From positions 1-35,284 of the forward strand of contig JABGRF010000120.1 of the NCBI GenBank assembly GCA_018648405.1: DNA of 35,284 bases. The letters are read 5' to 3'. Both the position numbers and the translations under genes were made by a program. Shown here in pieces: positions 7,127 to 16,625 of the stretch. A model generated the notes under the pieces. It was not told the DNA's origin, did no database searches, and saw only the letters and a program-made list of their open reading frames with translations. This DNA comes from Candidatus Scalindua sp. (GTDB lineage: Bacteria; Planctomycetota; Brocadiia; Brocadiales; Scalinduaceae). Every line of letters starts with the position of its first letter. Positions within the stretch are counted from its first letter, which is position 1.

Positions 7127-8335
7127 ATGGGAGACTTTCATCAGTCGGGAGAAGTTACAACACTACACAGATTTGGCAACAGGGATATTGCCAAATTGGA
7201 GGCTGAGATAAAAATGCTCTCACGTCTGAGGCCAATTGCTCTCGTATTACCGACAATTTTTACAGAACTGGAAGGTACTGCATTACCAGAAATTATTAAT
7301 GTATTAAAGGACGTTAAGTACTTAAAACAGATTGTTGTTACCCTGGGAAGATTTAATAAGGAACAATTTGAATATGCCAGGAAATTCTTTTCTGTTTTGC
7401 CTCAGGATGTAACATTGATGTGGAATGATGGTCCCCGGGTGAAGAAACTCTATAAACTGCTTGATGAAAAAAACGTCTCTGCAGGTGCCGATGGTAAAGG
7501 TAGGTCTGCGTGGATGGCTTATGGTTATGTTCTGGCAAGTGAAAAATCAAAGGTAATTGTGTTGCACGACTGTGACGTTCTGACATATAGCAGAGAGTTC
7601 CTTGCGAGATTATGTTACCCGGTTGTAAATCACAATCTGGATTTTGAATTCTGCAAAGGGTATTATAGTCGCATTACTGATCGAATGCATGGTAGGGTAA
7701 CCAGACTCTTTGTGACTCCCCTGTTGAGGGCTCTGCGCAGGTTGTTGGGGGATCTTGACTTCCTGAAATATATGGATAGCTTTAGATATATTCTGGCTGG
7801 AGAATTTTCCATGTTGGCTGATCTGGCAAGGGTAAACAGAATACCCGGTGATTGGGGATTGGAGGTAGGAGTCTTGGCAGAAATATATAGGAATTGTTCC
7901 AAAAAAAGGATATGTCAGGTAGACATATGTGAGACGTACGAACATAAACACCAACCGCTCTCTGAAGTAGATATTACAACAGGATTAATGAAGATGAGCA
8001 TGGACATTACCAGAACCCTTTTCACCACACTGGCGAGTACGGGCATAGTATTTAATGACGGTTTCTTCAGAACATTGAGGACCACATATCTAAGGACAGC
8101 CCAGGCCTTTATTGAAAAATATGAAACTGACTCTGCAATAAACGGGTTGTATTTTGACCGGCATCTTGAGACAAAGGCCGTGGAAGCCTTTACCAACGGA
8201 CTCAAGATGAGTGGCGATCAATTCCTTAAAGACCCGACCGATTCTCCACTCATACCGAACTGGAGCAGGGTGAATTCGGCAATACCTGATTTTTTTGAAA
8301 AGCTTGTTGCTGCGGTTGAGAGTGATAATAAATAG
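7127..8335 (+). CDS. gpgS: Glucosyl-3-phosphoglycerate synthase (GT81-type)
   Basis: A 402-residue GT-A glycosyltransferase that would transfer glucose from an NDP-glucose to 3-phosphoglycerate, the first step of glucosylglycerate synthesis. It resembles the longer GpgS form of Persephonella and cyanobacteria: LVLPTIFTELEG at the nucleotide-binding start, a glycine/lysine loop ADGKGRSAWMAYG, the metal-binding HDCDVLTYSREF (Asp148 and Asp150), FEFCKGYYSRI, then LAGEFSMLADLARV, IPGDWGLEVGVLAEI, and a late metal-ligand histidine in TYEHKHQPLSE. ATG 7127 is preceded by a run of seven G (7112-7118), a plausible ribosome site. It pairs with the phosphatase upstream. Mannosyl-3-phosphoglycerate synthase (GT55) is the alternative but fits the motifs less well. 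Such solutes protect against salt or nitrogen stress in known producers. Confidence 0.83.
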   Translation: MGDFHQSGEVTTLHRFGNRDIAKLEAEIKMLSRLRPIALVLPTIFTELEGTALPEIINVLKDVKYLKQIVVTLGRFNKEQFEYARKFFSVLPQDVTLMWNDGPRVKKLYKLLDEKNVSAGADGKGRSAWMAYGYVLASEKSKVIVLHDCDVLTYSREFLARLCYPVVNHNLDFEFCKGYYSRITDRMHGRVTRLFVTPLLRALRRLLGDLDFLKYMDSFRYILAGEFSMLADLARVNRIPGDWGLEVGVLAEIYRNCSKKRICQVDICETYEHKHQPLSEVDITTGLMKMSMDITRTLFTTLASTGIVFNDGFFRTLRTTYLRTAQAFIEKYETDSAINGLYFDRHLETKAVEAFTNGLKMSGDQFLKDPTDSPLIPNWSRVNSAIPDFFEKLVAAVESDNK

Positions 8336-8374
8336 GCGCTTAAGGCTCCTGAATTACCAATATGTGCCTATTGC

Positions 8375-8413
8375 CTGCCCTGTCCGTCCAACAAGCGGGC
8401 GTTAGTCGGGCAG
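8375..8413 (+). other. Hairpin downstream of gpgS
   Basis: CTGCCC (8375-8380) pairs with GGGCAG (8408-8413), and inside it GTCC (8386-8389) pairs with GGGC (8397-8400) around a 7-base loop. It lies 40 bases after the gpgS stop. There is no T-run, so it may be a rho-dependent end, an RNA-stability element or a decayed repeat. Confidence 0.35.
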
Positions 8414-8489
8414 ATATTTCCGGAATTGGAGTTTTGGATTTCATGCTTCTAATTTATTCTATAAGAAACTATTCGAAAAGGCTTAGAAT

Positions 8490-9674
8490 ATGGATGGATT
8501 GAAAATAAAAGATAATATTTATTGGGTTGGAGCATTAGACCCGGAAATGAGAATATTTGATTTAATCTTCAAGACTGATCACGGAACAACTTATAACTCT
8601 TATCTGATTAAGGATGAAAAAACTGCGTTAATAGATACGGTTAAAGAGCCTTTCACAACAGAGTTTATTTCAAGAATTAATTCACAGGTTGATCTTGCCG
8701 ATATTGATTATATCATTGTAAGTCATACAGAGCCTGACCATACAGGTGCACTTCCAGAGTTACTGAAATACGCATGCAATGCAAAGCTTATCGCTTCAAA
8801 AGCCGGCGGTCATTTGCTGAAAAACATACTCAATGTACCCTTTGATGTGATAACTACTGATAAGTGCTCTGTTTTAGATCTGGGTACTTGCAAACTCAAA
8901 TTTATTCCCGCAGCGTATTTACATTGGCCGGATACCGTTTTCACCTATTTAGATAAGGAGAAAATCCTTTTTACGTGCGATGCATTTGGTGCACATTATT
9001 GTGATGAAAGAATGTTTGATGATATGGTCGGTGATTTTGACCCTCAATTCCACTATTACTATGATAGCATAATGCGTCCCTTTAAACCGCATATCCTCAA
9101 CACTATCGAAAAAATTGAAGAATTAGAGATAGATACTATTGCGCCCGCACATGGGCCGATTATACGTAGAAATCCACAGAAATATATTGAAAGCTACCTT
9201 AGCTGGAGTCATGCCCAAACAGATGTAATAAAAAATGTTTTAATTCTGTATGTCAGTATATATGGAAGCACGAAAAAGATGGCGGAAGCCATTGCCAAAG
9301 GGATTTCAGGAGAAGGTGTGAATGTCAAAATGTTAGATGTAAATGATACCGATCCTCAATTTGTCAGGGATGCCATTGAAAAAGCAGATGGTATAATTGT
9401 CGGATCCCCAACAATTGTTGGGGATGCTCCAAGGCCTGTCTGGGATGCACTTACCCTTCTCTCCTCCGTTAAACTCAAGATTAAACTGGGGTCTGCTTTT
9501 GGTTCTTACGGTTGGAGTGGCGAAGCTACGAAAATGGTTGAGGACAGACTGAGCGGGCTACACATAAAGCTTCATAAGCCGTCCCTGAGAATAAAATTAA
9601 TTCCGGAAGATAAAACATTGAAAGAGTGCCTGGAATTTGGAAAAGAGTTTGTAAGTGCTCTGAAACAAAAATAA
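8490..9674 (+). CDS. A-type flavoprotein (flavodiiron protein), oxygen or NO reductase
   Basis: A 394-residue two-domain protein. The N-terminal beta-lactamase-like domain carries all diiron ligands: His79, Glu81, Asp83 and His84 in SHTEPDHTG, then His145 in YLHWPDT, Asp164 in FTCDAFGAHYC and His221 in APAHGPI. The C-terminal flavodoxin domain begins LILYVSIYGSTKKMAEAIA and binds FMN. There is no rubredoxin or flavin-reductase extension, so an outside electron donor is needed. The class reduces O2 to water or NO to N2O in the cytoplasm of anaerobes; which one cannot be read from the sequence. Neighbours are metabolic genes with no visible redox partner. AAGG lies about ten bases before ATG 8490. 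Confidence 0.95.
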   Translation: MDGLKIKDNIYWVGALDPEMRIFDLIFKTDHGTTYNSYLIKDEKTALIDTVKEPFTTEFISRINSQVDLADIDYIIVSHTEPDHTGALPELLKYACNAKLIASKAGGHLLKNILNVPFDVITTDKCSVLDLGTCKLKFIPAAYLHWPDTVFTYLDKEKILFTCDAFGAHYCDERMFDDMVGDFDPQFHYYYDSIMRPFKPHILNTIEKIEELEIDTIAPAHGPIIRRNPQKYIESYLSWSHAQTDVIKNVLILYVSIYGSTKKMAEAIAKGISGEGVNVKMLDVNDTDPQFVRDAIEKADGIIVGSPTIVGDAPRPVWDALTLLSSVKLKIKLGSAFGSYGWSGEATKMVEDRLSGLHIKLHKPSLRIKLIPEDKTLKECLEFGKEFVSALKQK

Positions 9675-9784
9675 ATATTACTTCAATTTAATGCCCCTCT
9701 GGAAGATTTTTGATGCATAAGCTTCGCTTGACCAATCCTACATTAACCCTGAAAATTTCTTGTTAAAATATTCATGAGGTGAAA

Positions 9785-11110
9785 ATGCCTAGTCTCAGAA
9801 AACACGCTAATCAAATCTTTAGACACGTACTTGATATATTAGATCCTGGACAGTTAGTTAAGGAAAAAGTCAGTATTCGGGATTCTACACTTATAGTAGA
9901 AGAGAGAGAATATAACCTCAATAATTATGAGAATATATATGTAGTCGGTGGTGGGAAGGCATGTGCTCCAATGGCTAAAGCGATGGAAGGGCTTCTTGGA
10001 GATAAAATAGATAACGGTATTATTGTAGTGAAATACGATCATGGTTTGTCCCTTAAAAAGATTGAAACTGTCGAAGCGTCACATCCCATTCCGGATGAAA
10101 ACGGTGAAAGAGGTGCTTCGGACATACTCAGGCTTTTATCCGGAACAGGCGAAAAAGATCTGATTATTTGTCTTATCTCCGGTGGCGGATCAGCCTTACT
10201 TGTTCAGCCACACAAAGGGATAACTCTACAGGATATACAGACGGCCTCCGCTGAACTGCTTGCTTGCGGTGCGACTATCGATGAAATCAATACGGTAAGA
10301 AAACATTTATCGTCGATAAAAGGAGGACAGCTTGCAAAGGCTGCATACCCTTCAACACTTATCACACTTATGCTCTCTGATGTAGTCGGAGACCCGATGG
10401 ATATTATAGCATCCGGCCCTACGGTACCGGATGAAAGCACTTTTGAAGATGCTTATGCAATAATTCAGAAATACACGTTAGAAGAGAAAATACCGAATAT
10501 CGTTTGCGGGTTTCTCAGGAGCGGAAAGATGGGGGAGATAGAAGAAACTCCCAAAAATGGTAATAAAATATTTGATAACACTCAAAACGTAATTGTCGGT
10601 TCCAATAAAATAGCATTGGATGCAGCTGAAAAGAGAGCTAAAGATCTGGGATATAATACGATAGTTCTCTCCTCTCTGGTGGAAGGTGAAAGCAGGGACG
10701 TTGCTAAGTTTTTTGCAGCGATTGCCAAAGAGGTTAGTCGAACCGGTACACCTGTCTCCAAACCCGCATGTATAATTGCAGGAGGCGAAACAACCGTTAC
10801 GATAAGGGGTAAAGGAAAGGGTGGTAGAAATCAGGAATTTGCACTCTCTGCTGCGATGGAAATCGAAGGATTTGAAGGCGTAGTGATTTTGAGTGCGGGT
10901 ACTGATGGTACAGACGGACCGACAGATGCCACCGGCGCAATAGTTGATTCTAATACCTGTAAAGCCGCCAGAGAAAAATTCCGTCTAAACCCGGATGAGT
11001 TTTTGAATAAAAACGACTCTTATAATTTCTTCAAAAAAACCGGAGAGCACATAATTACCGGTCCGACAATGACTAATGTGATGGATATAATGATATCTTT
11101 AATTGATTAG
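9785..11110 (+). CDS. Glycerate 2-kinase (GckA/TtuD, MOFRL family)
   Basis: A 441-residue class II glycerate kinase that phosphorylates D-glycerate with ATP, typically to 2-phosphoglycerate. The N-terminal Rossmann-like domain has VVGGGKACAPMAKAME, ASHPIPDENGERGASDIL, LISGGGSALL, the INTVRKHLSSIKGGQLA segment and LMLSDVVGDPMDIIASGPT. The C-terminal MOFRL domain has IAGGETTVTIRGKGKGGRNQ and LSAGTDGTDGPTDATGAI. ATG 9785 is chosen over the in-frame GTG at 9779 because GAGGTG sits just before it. It could recycle glycerate released from glucosylglycerate made by the genes at 6209-8335, but it may equally serve general serine/glycerate metabolism. Confidence 0.94.
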   Translation: MPSLRKHANQIFRHVLDILDPGQLVKEKVSIRDSTLIVEEREYNLNNYENIYVVGGGKACAPMAKAMEGLLGDKIDNGIIVVKYDHGLSLKKIETVEASHPIPDENGERGASDILRLLSGTGEKDLIICLISGGGSALLVQPHKGITLQDIQTASAELLACGATIDEINTVRKHLSSIKGGQLAKAAYPSTLITLMLSDVVGDPMDIIASGPTVPDESTFEDAYAIIQKYTLEEKIPNIVCGFLRSGKMGEIEETPKNGNKIFDNTQNVIVGSNKIALDAAEKRAKDLGYNTIVLSSLVEGESRDVAKFFAAIAKEVSRTGTPVSKPACIIAGGETTVTIRGKGKGGRNQEFALSAAMEIEGFEGVVILSAGTDGTDGPTDATGAIVDSNTCKAAREKFRLNPDEFLNKNDSYNFFKKTGEHIITGPTMTNVMDIMISLID

Positions 11111-11120
11111 TATTTGCATT

Positions 11121-11144
11121 AAAAAACCTTCTAAATTATTAGAA
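11121..11144 (-). terminator. Possible terminator of the amidase gene
   Basis: On the minus strand TTCTAA-TAAT-TTAGAA forms a 6-bp AT-rich hairpin, then GG, then six T. It lies about 90 bases past the amidase stop, between two convergent genes. The stem is weak. Confidence 0.3.
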
Positions 11145-11234
11145 TTGTCGAGTAAGATAAATGTATTATTTGATAACGGATAAGAAGATGGGGCTGCTCC
11201 GCTTGATTAACCATCACTAAGCTGTATATTGGTT

Positions 11235-11864
11235 TTACAGCGGTTGTAAAGCGCTTACTTCACTAATAAGTTGTTTATAGGGAAAGTTTTTGCCGGGACA
11301 TGCGGTACCTTTTTGAAGAACCTGGCTATGTTTGACGATGCGTGATTTAGGGATGTGATATTTTTCAGAGAAATAGGCGACCAGGCTTATGAGAGATTCT
11401 ATCTGGTTGTTTGTAGGCTGTTCATCAGTTTCAAAATTTCCAACAAGGCAGATGCCGATAGAGATTCGATTAAGGTCCATATTGGCAGTATGCGCACCAT
11501 GAATCTGTTTCTTCCATCTATCGCCCACTTCAATCTCACCATTGCCGGAACCGTTACCGTTGCCGATTACGAAATGATAGGCTAAACCGTGCTTCCATTT
11601 TTTTTTCTCTCTGTGATATTTGTCAAAGTTATCTGCACTTCCTTCGTTAGTCGCGCTGTGATGTAACACTACATATTCCCATTTGTTCTCTTTTACGTCT
11701 ACCCTGCACAATTCATCAATGTTAATGGCAATGGTAACTGGAGCTTCACTTTTAATACTACTGATAGATATGTTGCTGATAGATGGCAAATAAATGAAGA
11801 TTCCTGTTGCTGCTGCAAACATAGCAATTGAGAATGTTATGACATGCCATTCAACTATCTTCAT
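11235..11864 (-). CDS. Membrane-anchored N-acetylmuramoyl-L-alanine amidase (Amidase_2/PGRP type)
   Basis: A 209-residue protein with an N-terminal hydrophobic segment (about 6-28, HVITFSIAMFAAATGIFIYL) that would anchor it outside the cytoplasm. The remainder is a zinc amidase domain of the T7 lysozyme/PGRP type: first ligand in VVLHHSAT, AYHFVIGNGNG and the NRISIGICLVGNFE core strand in the middle, and the second and third ligands His and Cys in VKHSQVLQKGTACPGKNFP. The family cleaves the bond between MurNAc and L-Ala of peptidoglycan. It is the only minus-strand gene between 0.5 and 21.6 kb and is divergent from priA, with a 250-base gap. A role in recycling or cell-wall turnover is likely. 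Confidence 0.88.
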   Translation of the reverse strand: MKIVEWHVITFSIAMFAAATGIFIYLPSISNISISSIKSEAPVTIAINIDELCRVDVKENKWEYVVLHHSATNEGSADNFDKYHREKKKWKHGLAYHFVIGNGNGSGNGEIEVGDRWKKQIHGAHTANMDLNRISIGICLVGNFETDEQPTNNQIESLISLVAYFSEKYHIPKSRIVKHSQVLQKGTACPGKNFPYKQLISEVSALQPL

Positions 11865-12037
11865 AGTGTCGTTTGGTTAAAACAAGGCATAGAGGAATAA
11901 TATTATTTTTCTTTTGAGACGTGAGCGCGTTATAAGGCCTATGCTTGCGCACATAAAGAAGTCCCTTAGAGACAATATTTTATAGAAATATTGGTACAGT
12001 AAAGCAAGGATAATATGCTTCCATACCGATGCTTATC

Positions 12038-12066
12038 TTGACACTTTATTATAAATGTGATACTAT
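12038..12066 (+). promoter_or_regulatory. Sigma70-type promoter of priA-guaB
   Basis: TTGACA at 12038-12043, a 17-base spacer and TACTAT at 12061-12066. The -35 is perfect and the -10 matches five of six. It lies 48 bases upstream of the priA ATG in a 250-base gap between divergent genes and would start RNA near 12073. Confidence 0.65.
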
Positions 12067-12114
12067 TCTGCAATATTATTACGATTTAAAATATTTGTAA
12101 GGGCTTATATTGCA

Positions 12115-14367
12115 ATGGCTTATGGAAAGTTTGCCGAAGTTGTCCTGGATATCCCTCTCAATAAAAAATTTCACTACAAAATCCCACCATCTTTAGTAAA
12201 TCAGGTAGAAATCGGTAAAAGGGTTAAGGTGCCTTTCGGGAGAAGAACCGTTGTTGGGTATTGTGTCGGGTTAACCAATATATCAGACGTAAAGACGCTA
12301 AAGGACATAATACACGTAATCGACACAACGCCTATCTTGAATTCCAAAATGTTAGCAGTTGCGGAATGGATGGCTAATTTCTATTTTTGCGGTTTGGGTG
12401 AAGCTCTGGAATCCTTTCTACCATCTGTGGTAAGGAGGGGTATTAAATCCAGGACAATAAACGTTATAAAATTATGTAAAGATGGAATCTCTGTAGAGGA
12501 GATGATTTCCACAATCAAGAAGAGAGCGCCAAAACAGGCAAGGGTGCTGGAGGTTCTTGCTGAGGTGGGAGAGATAACATTTTCGGAATTGGCAAGTATC
12601 AGCAAGTGCAAAATGGATAGTGTTAACAGGCTTCGAGATAGAGGCTTTATAACCCTTGATAAAATAGAAGTAAGCGATCCCCTCTTTGCAGGAAAACACT
12701 TCAAGAAAACATCTCATTTCTCTTCAACCGAAGAGCAGGAAGTAGCAATCAGACTTATTAAGAAAAAAATAAGAGAAAAGAAGCATAGTGTAGTTTTACT
12801 GAAGGGCGTTACAGGAAGTGGCAAGACAGAGGTCTATCTTCAGGCGATCACAGAAGTGGTTGCTTTGGGGATGAAGGCGATTGTTCTGGTCCCTGAAATA
12901 TCCCTGACGCCACAAACTATTGAAAGGTTCAAATCACGTTTTGATAGAGTATCCGTCCTGCACAGCCGTTTGACTGAGCGACAGAGAAGTGATCAATGGT
13001 GGGAAATTAAGAATGGCAATGCGGATGTTGTTGTTGGAGCCCGTTCGGCAATATTTGCTCCTTTAGAAGATGTGGGACTTATCGTAATTGACGAAGAACA
13101 TGAGAATACGTTCAAACAGGACACTTCTCCGCGTTATAACGCTCGCGATGTGAGTGTCGTCAGGGCGGCATATGAAAATGCGGTGGTTGTACTCGGTTCC
13201 GCTACACCTTCTCTTGAGAGTTTCCATAACACAGATATTGGTAAGTATGAATGTGTCACTCTGAAGAATCGGGTTGGGCATAAACCTCTTCCCAGAGTGG
13301 AAGTAATTGATATGCGACGTGAGATATTCGGTGGTAAAGGGCAGAAGCCGATATCAGATTATCTTGAACTTAGCATGAAGAAATGCCTTTCTAAAAAAGA
13401 GCAGGTGCTGTTGCTTTTAAACAGACGTGGATTTTCACCTTTTATAAGTTGTAGAAGATGTGGATTTGTACTAAAATGCAAAAGATGCGACATCTCTCTT
13501 ACTTACCATAAAAAGAAAGATGCGGTAATATGTCATTATTGCTTTGCGGAAGAAGCTGTTCCCAGAGATTGTCCTGATTGCTGTGCTCCAGGTATCCGTT
13601 TTACGGGTTTTGGTACGGAGAGAATGGAGGAGTTGATCAGGGCTAGATTTCCCAGGCACAATCTCCTGAGGATGGATGGTGACACAATGAGGGGGCGGGA
13701 TTCTCACGAAAAGGCCCTAAGTGCTTTTCGACGAGGTGATATAGATATCCTTTTAGGCACTCAAATGATAGCAAAAGGGCTCGACTTTCCAAATGTTACT
13801 TTAGTTGGAGTCCTTTCTGCAGATACGATTGTCAATCTGCCTGATTTTCGGGCAAGCGAAAAAACGTTCCAATTGCTTTGCCAGGTAGCAGGTAGAACGG
13901 GAAGAGGTGCAAAAGGAGGAAAGGTTATCGTTCAGACCTATAATCCGGAGCATTATAGTATTACGCATGCTGCTTTACATGACTATGACGGTTTTGCCAA
14001 AAAAGAACTTGAATATAGAAAGCAACTTTATTATCCTCCATATGGAAGATTGGCCAGAGTTGTCTTACGTGGGAAAACGGATCAGGATGTAAAAGAGAAG
14101 GCCTCGGATATTGCAGAAAAGTTAATGAATGCAATAAAATTGTCCAATGGTTCGCTTCTGGCCGGTTTGCGTAAAGACAAAGTTGGTATTTTAGGTCCCG
14201 CGCCAGCACCGATTGTCAAGGTTAAAGACAACTATAGATGGCACTTAATCGTGAAGGCGGATAGCTTTAAAAACCTGCATACAGTTTTAACAAGCATTGA
14301 AAACGAGAATAGAAATTCAAAAAAGGTCCAGATGATGATAGATGTGGATCCTTACATGTTATTATAG
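12115..14367 (+). CDS. priA: Primosomal protein N' (replication restart helicase PriA)
   Basis: PriA recognises stalled or recombined forks and reloads the replisome. 750 residues, full length. The N-terminal 3'-strand-binding domain begins AEVVLDIPLNKKFHYKIP; Walker A GVTGSGKTEVY is near 231-241; Walker B is DEEHENTFKQD (from about 326) and GSATPS follows. The two zinc sites are formed by CRRCGF, CKRCDI, CHYC and CPDC between about 446 and 500. Motif V is GTQMIAKGLDFPNV, motif VI QVAGRTGRG, and the C-terminal domain contains GPAPAPI. The ATG has GTAAGGG about 11 bases upstream and a strong promoter at 12038-12066. guaB follows after ten bases, so both are probably co-transcribed. DnaB/DnaT partners are not in the window. 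Confidence 0.98.
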   Translation: MAYGKFAEVVLDIPLNKKFHYKIPPSLVNQVEIGKRVKVPFGRRTVVGYCVGLTNISDVKTLKDIIHVIDTTPILNSKMLAVAEWMANFYFCGLGEALESFLPSVVRRGIKSRTINVIKLCKDGISVEEMISTIKKRAPKQARVLEVLAEVGEITFSELASISKCKMDSVNRLRDRGFITLDKIEVSDPLFAGKHFKKTSHFSSTEEQEVAIRLIKKKIREKKHSVVLLKGVTGSGKTEVYLQAITEVVALGMKAIVLVPEISLTPQTIERFKSRFDRVSVLHSRLTERQRSDQWWEIKNGNADVVVGARSAIFAPLEDVGLIVIDEEHENTFKQDTSPRYNARDVSVVRAAYENAVVVLGSATPSLESFHNTDIGKYECVTLKNRVGHKPLPRVEVIDMRREIFGGKGQKPISDYLELSMKKCLSKKEQVLLLLNRRGFSPFISCRRCGFVLKCKRCDISLTYHKKKDAVICHYCFAEEAVPRDCPDCCAPGIRFTGFGTERMEELIRARFPRHNLLRMDGDTMRGRDSHEKALSAFRRGDIDILLGTQMIAKGLDFPNVTLVGVLSADTIVNLPDFRASEKTFQLLCQVAGRTGRGAKGGKVIVQTYNPEHYSITHAALHDYDGFAKKELEYRKQLYYPPYGRLARVVLRGKTDQDVKEKASDIAEKLMNAIKLSNGSLLAGLRKDKVGILGPAPAPIVKVKDNYRWHLIVKADSFKNLHTVLTSIENENRNSKKVQMMIDVDPYMLL

Positions 14368-14377
14368 GTGATAAAAA

Positions 14378-15904
14378 ATGCCAGAAAATGGATTTAGTGC
14401 GGAAGAGTTCTTCGGCGACGGCGGGGGGACGACATATAGTGATTTTATCCTGTTGCCGGGTCATATCGGTTTTTCTATAGAAGATGTTGATCTGGAAACA
14501 AATCTTACAAGGAATCTGAAGATAAAAAGACCACTTGTCAGTTCTCCGATGGATACGGTAACGGAGTCAAAAATGGCCATCTATCTGGCCCTTCTGGGTG
14601 GGATTGGCATAATACATTACAACAACACAATTGAAGAACAAACCAGAGAAGTAAGACAGGTAAAAAGATTTGAAAATGGCTTCATTACCGACCCGGTAAC
14701 TCTCAGTCCTGAAAATACAATTTCAGATGTTGATGATATTAAAGAGACATACGGGTTTTCCGGTATACCAATAACCGAAGACGGGACATTAAAAACTAAA
14801 TTAATAGGTATCGTTACGCGGAGAGATATAGATTTTGAATTAGATAGAACAAAGAAATTGCGAGAAGTTATGGTTGACCAGCTTATTACGGCAACTGCGG
14901 GTATTTCTCTTATGGAAGGGAATAAAATACTCAAAGAGTCCAGGAAAGGCAAGCTGCCTTTAGTGGACAAAAACGGCCGTCTGGTGTCCTTAATGAGCAG
15001 GTCGGATCTGTTAAAAAATAAGGATTTTCCTTTAGCTTCAAAGAATAAAGAAAAACAGCTATTGGTTGGAGCTGCAATTTCAACACGAGATGAAGACAAG
15101 GAGAGACTCAAAGAATTAGTAGATGCCGGGGTGGATGTGGTAGTGATTGATGCCTCTCAGGGTGACTCAATTTACCAGTATAATATGATAGAGTATATAA
15201 AGAAAAGTTATCCGGAAATAGATGTTATCGGTGGAAATGTTGTAACGGCAAAACAATGTAAATCGCTTATTGATAAAGGTGTAGATGGCCTTCGCATAGG
15301 TATGGGAGCAGGTTCTATCTGTATCACACAGGATACAATGGCTGTTGGAAGGGCTCAAGGATCTGCGGTTTACCACTGTGCAAAGTTTGCGAGAGAGTAT
15401 GCAGGAATACCGGTAATCGCGGACGGAGGGGTCGCCAACATAGGGTACATAGTCAAGGCACTCTCATTAGGCGCAAGTAACGTAATGCTTGGCTCATTGC
15501 TTGCTGGTACGAATGAAGCCCCGGGTGACTACTATTACGAAAGCGGAGTCAGGCTAAAAAAATATAGAGGCATGGCATCTTTAGAGGCAATGGATAAAGG
15601 TGGTGACAAGAGATACTATTCAAGTGACGATAAGATTAAGATTGCTCAGGGTGTATCGGGTACGGTAGTTGATAAAGGCTCAGTTGCTCATTTTGGTGAG
15701 TATATTATTAAGAGCTTATTGCATGCAATGCAAACTATTGGTTACAGGACAATAAAAGATCTGCATAACGGGATTTATGATGGCACCCTTGCTTTTGAAG
15801 CCAGGTCACCTTCTGCTCAGGGGGAAGGGTCAGTCCATGATTTACATTCCTATACTGCGCCTGAAGCGGCATTGTTCTATCCTCATGATAGAAAAAGGGG
15901 ATAG
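14378..15904 (+). CDS. guaB: IMP dehydrogenase, eukaryote-like form
   Basis: Oxidises IMP to XMP with NAD+, the committed step of GMP synthesis. 508 residues. TIM-barrel start [15 protein letters not shown] and [11 protein letters not shown]; a tandem CBS insert at about 110-220; catalytic loop [11 protein letters not shown] with nucleophile Cys315; NAD/IMP site [11 protein letters not shown]; flap [12 protein letters not shown], with the mobile RYYS segment after it. Many blocks resemble animal and fungal enzymes more than typical bacterial Gua[26 protein letters not shown] (bacteria usually SICTTR), [15 protein letters not shown] and a C-terminal VHDLHSY. The ATG has AGGTGAT about seven bases upstream and starts ten bases after priA. 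guaA is not nearby. Confidence 0.97.
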   Translation: MPENGFSAEEFFGDGGGTTYSDFILLPGHIGFSIEDVDLETNLTRNLKIKRPLVSSPMDTVTESKMAIYLALLGGIGIIHYNNTIEEQTREVRQVKRFENGFITDPVTLSPENTISDVDDIKETYGFSGIPITEDGTLKTKLIGIVTRRDIDFELDRTKKLREVMVDQLITATAGISLMEGNKILKESRKGKLPLVDKNGRLVSLMSRSDLLKNKDFPLASKNKEKQLLVGAAISTRDEDKERLKELVDAGVDVVVIDASQGDSIYQYNMIEYIKKSYPEIDVIGGNVVTAKQCKSLIDKGVDGLRIGMGAGSICITQDTMAVGRAQGSAVYHCAKFAREYAGIPVIADGGVANIGYIVKALSLGASNVMLGSLLAGTNEAPGDYYYESGVRLKKYRGMASLEAMDKGGDKRYYSSDDKIKIAQGVSGTVVDKGSVAHFGEYIIKSLLHAMQTIGYRTIKDLHNGIYDGTLAFEARSPSAQGEGSVHDLHSYTAPEAALFYPHDRKRG

Positions 15905-15945
15905 TTTTTGCAGGGCCAGGGCGAATTAGTTTCTCTTGATTCTCC

Positions 15946-15957
15946 ATCCATATGGAT
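15946..15957. other. Perfect 12-bp palindrome after guaB
   Basis: ATCCATATGGAT is a perfect palindrome 41 bases past the guaB stop, with TCT/AGA pairing a little further out. There is no T-run. It may be an operator, part of an RNA hairpin, or chance. Confidence 0.25.
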
Positions 15958-16036
15958 AAGAGATTTAGATACCTGATAAACAGACGAAAAATTTATAAAA
16001 TATTTTTAACTTGCAGTTTATAGGGTAAACATTGTC

Positions 16037-16483
16037 ATGATAAAAACGATACGATCCTTCCATCTTCTGATCCTCGTCGCTGCAGTTTTTGCTTTTTCCG
16101 GTTGTGTAACCAGGTCTATAACTGTTAAAACAAATCCCAGTAATGCGTTGGTATATGTTGATGATGAACTTATTGGAGAAAGCCCTGTTTCAATGCCATT
16201 TACATTTTATGGCACCAGAAAAATAATGATAGAGAGAAAGGATGAGGATGGCGCACTTACCCATGAACGAACAATAGTATTTGAAAAGATAAAGGCACCT
16301 GTTTACGAAATATTCCCTATCGACTTTTTCTCCGAATTAGTATGGCCATTCAAAATTAAAGATGATCAGGTTTTAAGCTATAATTTAGTTGAACTAGATC
16401 CATTGTCAATTAAGGAGCGACAGGCAAAGATGTTAAAAAATGCAGAAGAGTTGAGGCAGAAAGTCAATGTGCCGGAGTTTTAG
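16037..16483 (+). CDS. PEGA-domain lipoprotein
   Basis: A 148-residue protein with a type II signal peptide: charged MIKTIRSF start, hydrophobic LLILVAAVFAF and lipobox FSGC, with the lipidated Cys near residue 22. Directly after it is a PEGA-like surface beta domain (ITVKTNPSNALVYVDDELI, then GESPVSMPFTFYGTRKIMI), a domain common on the surface of planctomycetes and relatives. The rest (residues 75-148) has no family I recognise and ends in a charged helix. It is probably attached to a membrane facing the periplasm; its partner is unknown. AGGG lies ten bases before the ATG. Flanking genes suggest no pathway. Confidence 0.83.
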   Translation: MIKTIRSFHLLILVAAVFAFSGCVTRSITVKTNPSNALVYVDDELIGESPVSMPFTFYGTRKIMIERKDEDGALTHERTIVFEKIKAPVYEIFPIDFFSELVWPFKIKDDQVLSYNLVELDPLSIKERQAKMLKNAEELRQKVNVPEF

Positions 16484-16625
16484 ACGTCGTACCAGGTAAT
16501 TTTAACTAGTGATGAATCTATCATCTGGCTGTATTTGCTTATCAATCTTGGTTTCAACAAGATTATCATCTCTCCAAACAAACAATAATATCTTTCCCGC
16601 TTGTGAATAAGCAGTTCCATTTTGT

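Noticed and set aside
9729-9757. TTGACC and GAAAAT as a promoter of the glycerate kinase gene
   Set aside because: The -10 matches only four of six bases; too weak to list.
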